In this document: in pieces, positions 1 through 6,529 of the stretch
Position numbering within the stretch: position 1 is the stretch's first letter
How the letters are laid out: the number at the start of each line of letters is the position of its first letter
From: Sporomusaceae bacterium UBA1887
Lineage (GTDB): Bacteria; Bacillota; Negativicutes; Sporomusales; DSM-15969
DNA: 12,659 nucleotides
Direction: 5' to 3'
Assembly (NCBI GenBank): GCA_002337925.1
Contig: DDHB01000021.1
Span: 1-12,659 of the forward strand
Translations under genes and position numbers: made by a program
The notes under the pieces: model-generated
Database searches by the model: none
What the model was told of the DNA's origin: nothing
The model's input: only the letters and a program-made list of their open reading frames with translations

Positions 1-625
1 AGCGACGCGGCAATCTCGTTTTAGTTTCCTAGCAGCTGGAACCTTCTCGACGGCCTGAGCTAGTCGGCAATGGGAGACGAGGGGGACGGGGCTTATCGCT
101 GTTGGTGGTGGAAAGCTCCCCTGCGGGATGCACAGTAGGCAATGCTATGTTGCTTAGCTTCACTGTCATTGCGAGGAGCGCAGCGACGCGGCAATCTCGT
201 TTTAGTTTCCTAGCAGCTGGAACCTTCTCGACGACCTGAGCTAGTCGGCAATGGAAGACGAGGACGAGGGGACGGGGCTCATTGCCGCTGGTGATGTAAA
301 GCTCCCCTGCGGGGTGCACAGCTAAGTTAGGCTACTGGGAGCTCAACTTCACTGTCATTGCGAGGAGCGCAGCGACGCGGCAATCTCGTTTTTAGCTTCC
401 TAGCAGCTGGAGCCTTCTCGACGGCCTGAGCTTGTAGGCATGAGGCGAGGGGGACGGGGCTCATCGCCGCTGGTGGTGTAAAGCTCCCCTGCGGGTGCAC
501 AGCTAAGTTAGGCTAATGGGAGCTCAACTTCACTGTCATTGCGAGGAGCTCAACGACGTGGCAATCTCATTTTTGGCTTCCTGGCATTTAGATGTGATAA
601 GATCCCCTGGTGGGGTGCACAACGG
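1..625. repeat. Tandem array of ~181-189 bp degenerate repeat, 3+ units
   Basis: The block AGCGACGCGGCAATCTCG recurs at 1, 182 and 371 and, degenerate, at 552, giving periods of 181, 189 and 181 bp. Each unit has the same order. First comes a GC-rich imperfect dyad beginning ATTGC and ending GCAAT (168-195, 357-384, 538-565; only its right half at 1-14). Then a TTTCCTAGCAGCTGG-like stretch, CCTTCTCGACGGCCTGAGC, a purine-rich GACGAGGGGGACGGGG segment, and a small hairpin CTCCCCTGCGGGG followed by TGCAC (114-133, 300-320, 482-502, 600-620). The fourth unit lacks most of the middle and looks like a decayed end. The array continues beyond the left edge. No coding potential is credible: the open frames simply translate the repeat. 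The dyad resembles an intergenic repeat seen in many unrelated bacteria (from memory, unchecked). Confidence 0.9.
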
Positions 626-800
626 AATAGAGATTTGACTATACATAATAACCGGGACTCTGATCCTGTTTTTCATTTTTTACTTAATTTTTTTTGCTGT
701 TATTACGATAACAATTGTGTAGAGGGCCGGACTTTTTTAGAGGCCCAGGGCTGCTGACCGACAGAGGCAGACCCGTGATAAAGAGGGGGAAACAAACTGT
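626..800 (+). other. Leader/intergenic region upstream of flgG
   Basis: This 175-bp gene-free stretch lies between the repeat array and flgG. It is AT-rich with T-runs at about 669-695, then becomes GC-rich. Two small hairpins can be drawn in the GC-rich part: GGGCC 724-728 with GGCCC 742-746, and GGGCTGC 748-754 with GCAG-A-CCC 767-774. I do not recognise a riboswitch class. A purine-rich ribosome site, AGAGGGGG, lies at 782-789. Confidence 0.5.
685..711 (+). promoter_or_regulatory. Possible sigma-28 (FliA/SigD)-like promoter for the flg operon
   Basis: TAAT (685-688) is followed after 15 bp by TACGATAA (704-711). The flagellar sigma-28/SigD consensus is about TAAA-N15-GCCGATAA, so this matches three of four and six of eight positions. 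Its place upstream of a flagellar operon supports it. Short motifs like this also arise by chance, and no good housekeeping promoter was seen in the same stretch. Confidence 0.35.
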
Positions 801-1583
801 ATGATGCGTGCATTATGGACTGCTAGCACCGGAATGGTTGCTCAGCAAGGCAATATCGACAATATTTCCAATAACCTGGCAAACGTGAATACAACGGGTT
901 TTAAAAAGACTCGCCTTGATTTTCAGGATTTAATGTATCAAACAATCCGCCAGGCTGGCGCCGCATCCGGTCAGGATACGCAAATTCCTACAGGCCTGCA
1001 AATGGGACATGGTGTTCGCCAGGTTGCTACTCAGAAAATTTATACACAGGGCAACTTCCAGGCAACAGGCAACTCGCTTGATGTGGCGATTGAAGGAGAT
1101 GGCTTCTTCCAAATTACAATGCCTGACGGCACAATCGCGTTTACCCGTGACGGTGCGTTTAAAAAAGATTCCCAGGGCCGTATGTGTACTTCGGATGGCT
1201 ACTTGCTGGAACCGCAGGTCACCATTCCACAGGAGGCTACTGATTTTACGGTCTCTTCTGAAGGCCGGGTAACAGCTACTACCACCGCAGGACAGCAGGA
1301 TTTGGGGGAGATTACGCTGGCCCGGTTTATTAATCCCTCAGGTCTGGAAAGCATTGGGCGCAACCTGCTGAAAGAAACAGAAGCTTCAGGAGTTCCGATG
1401 GTGACGAATCCGGGAACTGACGGTGCAGGAACGCTCGCTCACAAGTACCTGGAAATGTCTAATGTTCAGGTAGTCGATGAAATGGTCAACATGATAGTTG
1501 CCCAGCGTGCTTATGAAACCAATTCCAAAGCAATTACAACAGCCGATGAAATGCTTGGTCAGGCTGCTAATTTGAAACGATAG
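801..1583 (+). CDS. flgG: Flagellar distal rod protein FlgG
   Basis: FlgG polymerises into the distal rod, the drive shaft that crosses the cell wall and passes through the P and L rings. The product is 260 residues, the usual FlgG length. The N-terminus has the rod/hook signature: LWTASTGMVAQQ, then ISNNLANVNTTGFKK at about residues 22-36. The middle has the LDVAIEGDGFFQI block (about 88-100) and the C-terminus ends with the conserved NVQVVDEMVNMIVAQRAYE helix and ADEMLGQ. The ends are the D0 helices that pack into the rod core. FlgG is exported by the flagellar type III system, which fits the lack of a signal peptide. ATG 801 and ATG 804 are adjacent; 801 is chosen as the first. It is the first gene of the operon, 13 bp before flgA. 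No flgF lies upstream, where the repeat array sits instead. Confidence 0.97.
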   Translation: MMRALWTASTGMVAQQGNIDNISNNLANVNTTGFKKTRLDFQDLMYQTIRQAGAASGQDTQIPTGLQMGHGVRQVATQKIYTQGNFQATGNSLDVAIEGDGFFQITMPDGTIAFTRDGAFKKDSQGRMCTSDGYLLEPQVTIPQEATDFTVSSEGRVTATTTAGQQDLGEITLARFINPSGLESIGRNLLKETEASGVPMVTNPGTDGAGTLAHKYLEMSNVQVVDEMVNMIVAQRAYETNSKAITTADEMLGQAANLKR

Positions 1584-1596
1584 AATAGGTGAATGT

Positions 1597-2568
1597 ATGA
1601 AAAAGCTGTGGCTGGCGTTCCTTTTTGTTTGGTGTTTCGCCGTCCCCGCTTTTGCCGGACCGCTTACTATCACAGTTAATGATAAAGCCGTTGTTAAAGG
1701 ACCGTATATCACACTAGGTGAGATTGCGACCATTACAGGTGAAGAACCGGGGCGCATTGAACAACTGTCCCGGTTGCAGCTCGGCTATGCTCCGGCTCCC
1801 GGCAGCAGTACTGTATTGACCAAGGAGTTGCTGGGAACCCGACTGGCGGCAACCGGTGCCGATTTGAGTGGTGTTGTCTGGCAAATTTCTCAAACGATAT
1901 CGGTAATGACTGAATCGCAGGTTGTTAGTGGACAATATCTTACTGATAGGGCTACGGAGGCTGTACACAGCAAGCTGACGGGAATCGTTGGTGAACTAAC
2001 TGTTGTCCCTGCGGTTATCCCGGCTAATGTACATGTTCCGCTAGGGACGGTGCAAGTCGTTGCTGAGATTCCAGGAGGAGTTCGCTTTACGGGATTTACT
2101 ACTGCCTATGTAAGTATCTTTGTTGATGGGCAGCGTTACAGCTCTGTGCCGGTACGTCTTGCGGTCAAACTGTATCAGCAAGTTGCCGTAGCCGCCCGTG
2201 CTATTAGCGGACGGGAGATGCTCACGGCAGACAGCATTCGGTTTGAACGGGCTGATATTGGTCGTTTGGCAGCCGGATACATAACAGACAGTGATCAAGT
2301 CATCGGCCTTCAAAGCCGCCGGCTCATCATGCAAGGGACGGTTATCACCAGTCAGCTGCTTGAAAAACCGGTCCTGATTGCACGAGGCAGTGCAGTTACT
2401 ATCGTTGCCCGTATGGGAGATATTGAGGTAACCGTCAATGGACAAGCCTTGCAGGATGGCATTAAAGATCAGCTTATCCGGGTGCAAAATGTAAACTCTC
2501 GTCGTATTATCGCTGCCAGGGTAGTGGACAATACTACTGTACTGGTTGCAACATATAATGGAAAGTGA
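1597..2568 (+). CDS. flgA: Flagellar P-ring assembly chaperone FlgA
   Basis: FlgA is a periplasmic chaperone that binds FlgI and promotes P-ring assembly around the rod. The product has 323 residues, longer than the roughly 220 of enterobacterial FlgA, mainly because of an extended N-terminal part. It starts with a signal peptide (MKKLWLAFLFVWCFAVPAFA, cleavage near residue 20). Residues about 190-260 form the SAF-like part (VAVAARAISGREMLTADSIRFERADIG in pieces). The C-terminal 262-318 segment is the FlgA chaperone core, with GSAVTIVARMGDIEVTVNGQ and a final VLVATYNGK. AGGTGA at 1587-1592 supports ATG 1597. It lies between flgG and flgH, as expected for a ring-assembly operon, and its stop is 11 bp before the preferred flgH start. 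Confidence 0.93.
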   Translation: MKKLWLAFLFVWCFAVPAFAGPLTITVNDKAVVKGPYITLGEIATITGEEPGRIEQLSRLQLGYAPAPGSSTVLTKELLGTRLAATGADLSGVVWQISQTISVMTESQVVSGQYLTDRATEAVHSKLTGIVGELTVVPAVIPANVHVPLGTVQVVAEIPGGVRFTGFTTAYVSIFVDGQRYSSVPVRLAVKLYQQVAVAARAISGREMLTADSIRFERADIGRLAAGYITDSDQVIGLQSRRLIMQGTVITSQLLEKPVLIARGSAVTIVARMGDIEVTVNGQALQDGIKDQLIRVQNVNSRRIIAARVVDNTTVLVATYNGK

Positions 2569-2573
2569 AGGTG
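2568..2573 (+). promoter_or_regulatory. Ribosome binding site fixing the flgH start
   Basis: AAGGTG lies six bases before ATG 2580. The alternative GTG at 2565, overlapping the flgA stop, has no comparable site upstream, so translation most likely starts at 2580. Confidence 0.7.
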
Positions 2574-2579
2574 ACCCTC

Positions 2580-3179
2580 ATGAATAACCTGATAAACAGG
2601 CTGGGTTGTCTTGTGTTGGGTTTAGGACTGGTACTGTTCATTACCGCTAATCCTGTAGCAGCCCAGTCACTATGGAGTGATACCGCATCTGCTTCCAGTT
2701 TGTTTATGGATCATAAGGCCCGCGCGGTGGGGGATGTTGTTACTATAATTATTAATGAAACCTCCAGCGCTTCCCGCAGTGGCAATGCGAGTAATACGAA
2801 ATCCTCTAGTACTGAAATGAACGCAGGGGTAGGAATATTTAAATTCATTGGCGACGCAAGTGCCGGACAGTCTGACAGCTTCAAAGCCAATGGCTCGCTT
2901 ACAAATACGAACAGAGTAAGTGCGAAACTAACTACGACAGTAACGGAAATTAGACCAAACGGTAATATGGTGATTACCGGCACACAAAATATCAATCAAA
3001 ACGGTGAAGAACAAAAAATTACCGTCACTGGTGTTATCCGGCCGGAAGATCTGACTTCGGATAATACGATTCTTTCCAGTTATGTAGCAGATGCCCAAAT
3101 CCGGATTGATGGTAAGGGCCCAATTGCTGGTAAACAGAAGCAAGGTATATTGACCCAAATTTTCAACTTCCTGTTTTAG
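2580..3179 (+). CDS. flgH: Flagellar L-ring protein FlgH, apparently non-lipidated
   Basis: FlgH forms the L ring, the outer-membrane bushing around the flagellar rod. With the start at 2580 the product has 199 residues; a GTG at 2565 would add five, but the ribosome site favours 2580. A signal peptide covers about residues 1-28, with a signal-peptidase-I-like ANPVAA|QS end. Family blocks follow: SLFMDHKARAVGDVVTIII (about 40-58), an S/N/T-rich stretch, VTEIRPNGNMVITGTQ (about 121-136), VTGVIRPEDLTSDNT (about 148-162) and SSYVADAQIRIDGKGPI (about 165-181). It ends in phenylalanine. In proteobacteria FlgH is a lipoprotein. Here the only cysteine is residue 9, before the hydrophobic core, so there is no lipobox. 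The gene lies between flgA and flgI, and its presence implies a real outer membrane. Confidence 0.95.
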   Translation: MNNLINRLGCLVLGLGLVLFITANPVAAQSLWSDTASASSLFMDHKARAVGDVVTIIINETSSASRSGNASNTKSSSTEMNAGVGIFKFIGDASAGQSDSFKANGSLTNTNRVSAKLTTTVTEIRPNGNMVITGTQNINQNGEEQKITVTGVIRPEDLTSDNTILSSYVADAQIRIDGKGPIAGKQKQGILTQIFNFLF

Positions 3180-3224
3180 ATAGTAACAGCTACCTATTAC
3201 TCCAAGAGTTAGAGCGGAGGACAT

Positions 3225-4340
3225 ATGAAAAAGAGCTTAACTTTCCTGCTTGCCTGCACACTGCTGGTCGGAATGTCAGTAACCGCTTTTGCCGCACCCA
3301 TCGCAGCTACCTCGCGTATTAAAGATGTGGCAAAAGTACAAGGGGTACGTAATAATCAGCTTATTGGCTATGGATTAGTAGTTGGTCTTGCTGGCAGCGG
3401 TGATACGAATAAAATGGTATTTACCAACCAGGCGCTCTCCAACATGCTGAAAACATTTGGTCTTACGGTAAACTCTCCTCAAATGCAGCTGAAAAATGTT
3501 GCGGCTGTCATGGTTACCGCCCAACTGCCTCCCTTTGTGAAGCCAGGAGACACGATTGATATTACCATATCCTCAATGGGTGATGCCAAAAGCCTGCAGG
3601 GCGGGACATTGCTGCAGACGCCGCTGCAAGCGGCTAACGGGGCAGTTTATGCTGTTGGTCAGGGGCCGTTATCGGTAGGCGGATTTTCGCTTGGCTCGGG
3701 CGGCAGCAGCCGCCAGAAGAATTTCCCCACAGCCGGCAGTATCCCCGGAGGGGCTATTGTTGAGCGGGAAGTGCCCACACAGTTCAGTGATGGCAATACC
3801 GTCATGCTGGCCCTAAATCAGCCTGATTTTACGACAGCCAGCCGGATTGCCGATGCACTCAATTATCGTTTCGGATCAGGTGCTTACGCCCGTGATCCAG
3901 GCACAGTAGTTGTCAATGTGCCTGGTGCATACTCCAATAATGTAGTCGGTTTTGTTGCTTCGCTGGAAGAACTGGTTGTAACACCTGACGCAATAGCCAA
4001 AATAGTGATTAACGAACGTACCGGAACTGTCGTTTTGGGCTCCAACGTGACTATTGATGAAGTTGCAGTTGCTCAGGGCAGTCTCACGGTTACGATAACC
4101 AGCAGTAAAGAAGTATCTCAACCATCACCGTTCTCTTATGGTTCAACAGTCGTGACAGAAAATAAGAATGTTTCTGTAGAAGAACAAAAAGGCAGCTTAA
4201 TTGTACTGCCGGCATCCTCCAAAGTGGGTGATGTTGTAAATGCGCTCAACGCCGTAGGAGCCACACCGCGCGATATTATTGCTATCCTACAGGCAATGAA
4301 AGCAGCAGGCGCATTGCATGCCGAACTGCAGCTGATCTAG
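3225..4340 (+). CDS. flgI: Flagellar P-ring protein FlgI
   Basis: FlgI forms the P ring in the peptidoglycan layer around the rod. The product is 371 residues, close to the usual 365-370. The signal peptide is MKKSLTFLLACTLLVGMSVTAFA, cleaved near residue 23. Diagnostic family blocks are SRIKDVAKVQGVRNNQLIGYGLVVGLAGSGD in pieces (about 30-60), MQLKNVAAVMVTAQLPPF (about 87-104), a GDTIDITISSMGDAKSLQGGTLLQTPL region (about 108-134) and the C-terminal VGDVVNALNAVGATPRDIIAILQAMKAAGALHAEL region. Apart from residue 11 in the signal peptide there is no cysteine, so the disulfide reported for enterobacterial FlgI cannot form. GGAGG at 3216-3220 supports ATG 3225. It follows flgH by 45 bp and is probably co-transcribed. 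Confidence 0.97.
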   Translation: MKKSLTFLLACTLLVGMSVTAFAAPIAATSRIKDVAKVQGVRNNQLIGYGLVVGLAGSGDTNKMVFTNQALSNMLKTFGLTVNSPQMQLKNVAAVMVTAQLPPFVKPGDTIDITISSMGDAKSLQGGTLLQTPLQAANGAVYAVGQGPLSVGGFSLGSGGSSRQKNFPTAGSIPGGAIVEREVPTQFSDGNTVMLALNQPDFTTASRIADALNYRFGSGAYARDPGTVVVNVPGAYSNNVVGFVASLEELVVTPDAIAKIVINERTGTVVLGSNVTIDEVAVAQGSLTVTITSSKEVSQPSPFSYGSTVVTENKNVSVEEQKGSLIVLPASSKVGDVVNALNAVGATPRDIIAILQAMKAAGALHAELQLI

Positions 4341-4365
4341 CTTCAACAGTGTATCTCATGAAAAT

Positions 4366-4371
4366 AGGTGA
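4366..4371 (+). promoter_or_regulatory. Ribosome binding site fixing the flgJ start
   Basis: AGGTGA lies five bases before ATG 4377. The in-frame GTG at 4368 lies inside this site, so 4377 is the better start. Confidence 0.7.
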
Positions 4372-4376
4372 TTGTT

Positions 4377-4736
4377 ATGCAAATAAACGGATTGGGCAGT
4401 GGAAATCTCGCAAATAATGCGACAGTAAGCAAAGCGACAAATACTGATTTTGCCGCTAAACTGGAGTCCGCGGCGAAGCAGCTTCCATCTGATAAGGATG
4501 ATCAGAAACTGCGCGCTACCTGCAAAGAGATGGAGTCTGTTTTTCTGAACTACATGTTGACACAAATGCGGTCAACTGTGCCTAAAGTTACTTTGATGGG
4601 TGATAATTCCAAAACAGATATTATGCAATCCATGCTTGATGGTGAGTTAAGTAAGAACATGGCTCAGGCGGGGGGGATTGGGATCGCTGATATGATCTAC
4701 CGCCAACTGTCTCAGAACCAGAACGGCCGCCGATAA
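4377..4736 (+). CDS. flgJ: Single-domain FlgJ-type rod-binding protein
   Basis: This 119-residue protein matches the N-terminal rod-binding domain of FlgJ, which caps or scaffolds the growing flagellar rod. The key block is KLRATCKEMESVFLNYMLTQMR at about 44-65, followed by DIMQSMLDGELSKNMAQAGGIGIADMIYRQL at about 82-112, which is the usual end of this domain. There is no C-terminal glucosaminidase domain as in enterobacterial FlgJ, so wall cutting for the rod must come from another enzyme. No signal peptide is seen, as expected for a type III-exported rod protein. The start is set at ATG 4377, with AGGTGA five bases upstream; an in-frame GTG at 4368 would add three residues. It is the last gene of the operon, 36 bp after flgI. 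Confidence 0.9.
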   Translation: MQINGLGSGNLANNATVSKATNTDFAAKLESAAKQLPSDKDDQKLRATCKEMESVFLNYMLTQMRSTVPKVTLMGDNSKTDIMQSMLDGELSKNMAQAGGIGIADMIYRQLSQNQNGRR

Positions 4737-4758
4737 GACCTCATCTGCGTTGTTGCTC

Positions 4759-4814
4759 GGCCCTGTCGAAATCCTCAACGTACCAACATGTACGCCTCCG
4801 GTTTCGCCAGGGCC
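4759..4814. repeat. Imperfect inverted repeat, ~25-bp arms, 6-bp loop
   Basis: The left arm 4759-4783 starts GGCCCTGTCGAAATCC and ends AACGTAC. The right arm 4790-4814 starts GTACGCCTCCGG and ends TTTCGCCAGGGCC. They pair over about 25 bp with a few mismatches, around a CAACAT loop. Weaker symmetry extends outwards (TCATCTGC at 4741, GTATCTGA at 4823). The element starts 22 bp after the flgJ stop and could fold as a cruciform or as an RNA hairpin protecting the flg mRNA 3' end. It lacks a T-run, so it is not a simple intrinsic terminator. It looks like a dispersed intergenic palindrome family, which cannot be confirmed from one copy. Confidence 0.75.
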
Positions 4815-4820
4815 GGCGCC

Positions 4821-4925
4821 TAGTATCTGAAGCCTTCTCGGCGGCCTAGGCTTGTCGGCAATGGGGACGAGGGGAACGGGCTTCTGGCGTTTGGGTGGGA
4901 TAATCTCCCCTGCGGGGTGCGCGGA
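4821..4925. repeat. Diverged partial copy of the region 1 repeat
   Basis: This stretch keeps the order of the array unit at 371-551: TAGTATCTGAAGCCTTCTCG, GGCGGCCTAGGCTTGTCGG, the purine-rich GGGGACGAGGGGAACGGG, then CTCCCCTGCGGGGTGC. The GC-rich ATTGC...GCAAT dyad at the front of the unit is missing; the inverted repeat at 4759-4814 sits there instead. Family membership is clear by eye; identity was not computed. Confidence 0.75.
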
Positions 4926-4972
4926 CGGAGACGGGCTATCGTTGCTAACTCCCCTTCGGGGTGCACAGTAAG
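4926..4972. repeat. Short second fragment of the same repeat family
   Basis: GAGACGGGCTATCGTTGCT followed by AACTCCCCTTCGGGG and TGCACAGTAAG matches the distal third of the array unit, with a shortened middle. The hairpin here has a UUCG loop. It directly follows the copy at 4821-4925 and stops about 25 bp before the terminator. Confidence 0.6.
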
Positions 4973-4997
4973 AAGTTTCTCTGAATTCTAACAAATG

Positions 4998-5030
4998 AAA
5001 AGCCAGGCACCGAAAGAGTGTCTGGCTTTT
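4998..5030 (+). terminator. Intrinsic terminator between the flg operon and the NAGPA gene
   Basis: AAAAGCCAGGCAC (4998-5010) pairs with GTGTCTGGCTTTT (5018-5030) over 13 bp with one G-U pair. The loop is CGAAAGA and the stem ends in TTTT followed by GTT. The run of A at the 5' side means it could also work on the other strand. It ends only 26 bp before the next start codon. Confidence 0.85.
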
Positions 5031-5043
5031 GTTCATCATTTCT

Positions 5044-5049
5044 AGGAGG
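5044..5049 (+). promoter_or_regulatory. Ribosome binding site fixing the NAGPA-protein start
   Basis: A full AGGAGG lies seven bases before ATG 5057. The alternative in-frame GTG at 5018 lies in the terminator stem and has no ribosome site. Confidence 0.85.
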
Positions 5050-5056
5050 TTTTGTC

Positions 5057-6487
5057 ATGCGTGCTTTCCGTAGTATCAGTATTGTTCTAATTGCTTTGCT
5101 GTTGGTGCCTTATATTGCTTTTGCGGCTCCGGCTCCTGCCGCTGCTGAGGCACCGGCAGTGCTTAAAGTCCGGTTCAGCCAAACGCCCGGTCAATCGCGG
5201 ATTGTGCTGGATATGACAGCTTTTCCGGATTACAAGGTAAAAGTAGAAGAAGACCCATTGCGGCTGATTATTGATTTACCATCAACGGCTAATAAAACCG
5301 GGCTGCCTCAGGTGCTTGTCAACAATTCGCTTGTATCCACAATCCGGCTGGTTCAGGGAGATGGCGGTAAGCTTCAGATCATCGTCAATTTAAAAGAAGC
5401 AGTACTGCACAAGGTCTTTACTTTAGTCAACCCAAACCGGCTTGTTATCGATGTTACCCGGTTTGTTGAGCAAAAGGTGCAGACTCAAATTGCACCAGGC
5501 GTGGCGTATACTTCCTGGTTCAAGGCCCGTTCAGCAGGTCCGGTCAGCGCACATATTTTGGATGTGAGTCCCCAGGCGGGATTTGTGCTGCAGCCAGTCT
5601 TATCGAACGGACTGGTGAGCGGACTTGATTCGGTCAGCTCTATGGCTCGGAGTAGTAAGGCAATTGCCGCGGTTAATGGTTCGTATTTTAGTCTGTCCGG
5701 CGAGATTATTGGACTAATGAAAGTAAATGGGACACTTGTCAGCACTCCAGAACTAGCGAGAACTGCTCTGGGTATTATGGCTGACAAATCTGTGCTGATG
5801 GAGCAAGTCGCTTATCACGGATTTGTTCAATTGCCTGATGGCAGTCAGGTACCCATTAATGGGATTAACCGTGAGCGAGGACAGGATGAGTTAATTGTAT
5901 ATAATGGATATTATAATGAGGCAACAGGTACAAACGGCTTTGGTGTCGAATACATAATAAGTAATGGCATCGTTACGACTGTAAGCAGCTCGAATACGCC
6001 GCTGTCGGCCAATACGGTAGTGTTGTCTGCTCATGGGAAGGCAATGAAGGCACTGGCTGCTTTAAAACAGGGGGATGCTGTAACTATTAAGCATACGCTG
6101 GGCGAAGAATGGGATAAGACGGTACATGTGATTGGTGCTGGCCCCATGCTCGTTCATAATAACAGTGTATTCCTTACTACCAAGCTTGAGGAATTTGGTG
6201 CTGATGTGGCAGGCGGGCGTGCTCCCCGTACTGCAGTAGGAGTTACGAAAGAGGGGCATATTCTCTTAGTAGTAATTGATGGCCGCCAAACGGCTAGCGT
6301 TGGTATGTCGCTTTTGGAACTGGCACTGTTTATGCAGGAGCTAGGAGCTGTTGATGCAATGAATCTCGATGGTGGCGGCTCTAGTGAGATGGTAATTAAT
6401 GACAAGGTAGTCAACATTCCCTCCGATGGCCGGGAACGCAAGGTGGGGAATGCCCTTGCCGTTATTTCGGCTACGCTTGCTAATTAG
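5057..6487 (+). CDS. Exported AMIN + phosphodiester glycosidase (NAGPA) protein
   Basis: The product has 476 residues. A signal peptide covers about 1-23 (ending AFA|AP), followed by an A/P-rich linker. Residues about 35-137 resemble an AMIN domain (VLKVRFSQTPGQSRIVLDM, then LRLIIDLPST and NRLVIDVTRF), a module that tethers periplasmic enzymes to the wall or a secretion machine. Residues about 160-473 are a NAGPA-type phosphodiester glycosidase domain, with VNGSYFSLSGEIIGLMKVNG at 206-225, APRTAVGVTKEG at 389-400 and AMNLDGGGSSEMVIN at 434-448. N207, R390 and D438 lie in its most conserved blocks. The family removes sugars attached through phosphodiesters; bacterial substrates are mostly unknown, so a wall- or polymer-linked sugar phosphate is only a guess. 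It starts a three-gene unit and lies after the terminator. Confidence 0.88.
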   Translation: MRAFRSISIVLIALLLVPYIAFAAPAPAAAEAPAVLKVRFSQTPGQSRIVLDMTAFPDYKVKVEEDPLRLIIDLPSTANKTGLPQVLVNNSLVSTIRLVQGDGGKLQIIVNLKEAVLHKVFTLVNPNRLVIDVTRFVEQKVQTQIAPGVAYTSWFKARSAGPVSAHILDVSPQAGFVLQPVLSNGLVSGLDSVSSMARSSKAIAAVNGSYFSLSGEIIGLMKVNGTLVSTPELARTALGIMADKSVLMEQVAYHGFVQLPDGSQVPINGINRERGQDELIVYNGYYNEATGTNGFGVEYIISNGIVTTVSSSNTPLSANTVVLSAHGKAMKALAALKQGDAVTIKHTLGEEWDKTVHVIGAGPMLVHNNSVFLTTKLEEFGADVAGGRAPRTAVGVTKEGHILLVVIDGRQTASVGMSLLELALFMQELGAVDAMNLDGGGSSEMVINDKVVNIPSDGRERKVGNALAVISATLAN

Positions 6488-6504
6488 TGCAAAAAGATTA
6501 TAAT
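6477..6504 (+). promoter_or_regulatory. Possible internal housekeeping promoter
   Basis: TTGCTA (6477-6482) and a perfect TATAAT (6499-6504) are 16 bp apart, overlapping the end of the NAGPA gene, and precede the lipoyl-like gene by 25 bp. The -35 match is four of six. It could supply the two downstream genes independently of the upstream gene. Confidence 0.4.
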
Positions 6505-6529
6505 AAAGGTATAGCATGGAGGTGATAGT

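Noticed and set aside
29..319. 96-codon open frame on the - strand
   Set aside because: It is a translation of the tandem repeat; the same peptide (HPAGEL-like) recurs in each unit and there is no ribosome site.
1..625. CRISPR array
   Set aside because: The period is about 181-189 bp and the whole unit is repeated, with no short repeats alternating with unique spacers.
724..746. Hairpin GGGCC/GGCCC as a terminator before flgG
   Set aside because: The stem is only five bp, the T-run is in the loop, and none follows the stem.
539..757. 72-codon open frame on the + strand
   Set aside because: It starts in the fourth repeat unit and runs through the AT-rich leader; no ribosome site and no family features.
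2565..2579. GTG 2565 as flgH start
   Set aside because: AAGGTG at 2568-2573 is placed for ATG 2580, and the family signal peptide begins there.
4647..5039. 130-codon open frame on the - strand over the flg/NAGPA gap
   Set aside because: It runs through flgJ antisense, the inverted repeat, repeat fragments and the terminator; no protein family features.
5018..5056. GTG 5018 as start of the NAGPA protein
   Set aside because: It lies inside the terminator stem, and AGGAGG at 5044 points to ATG 5057.
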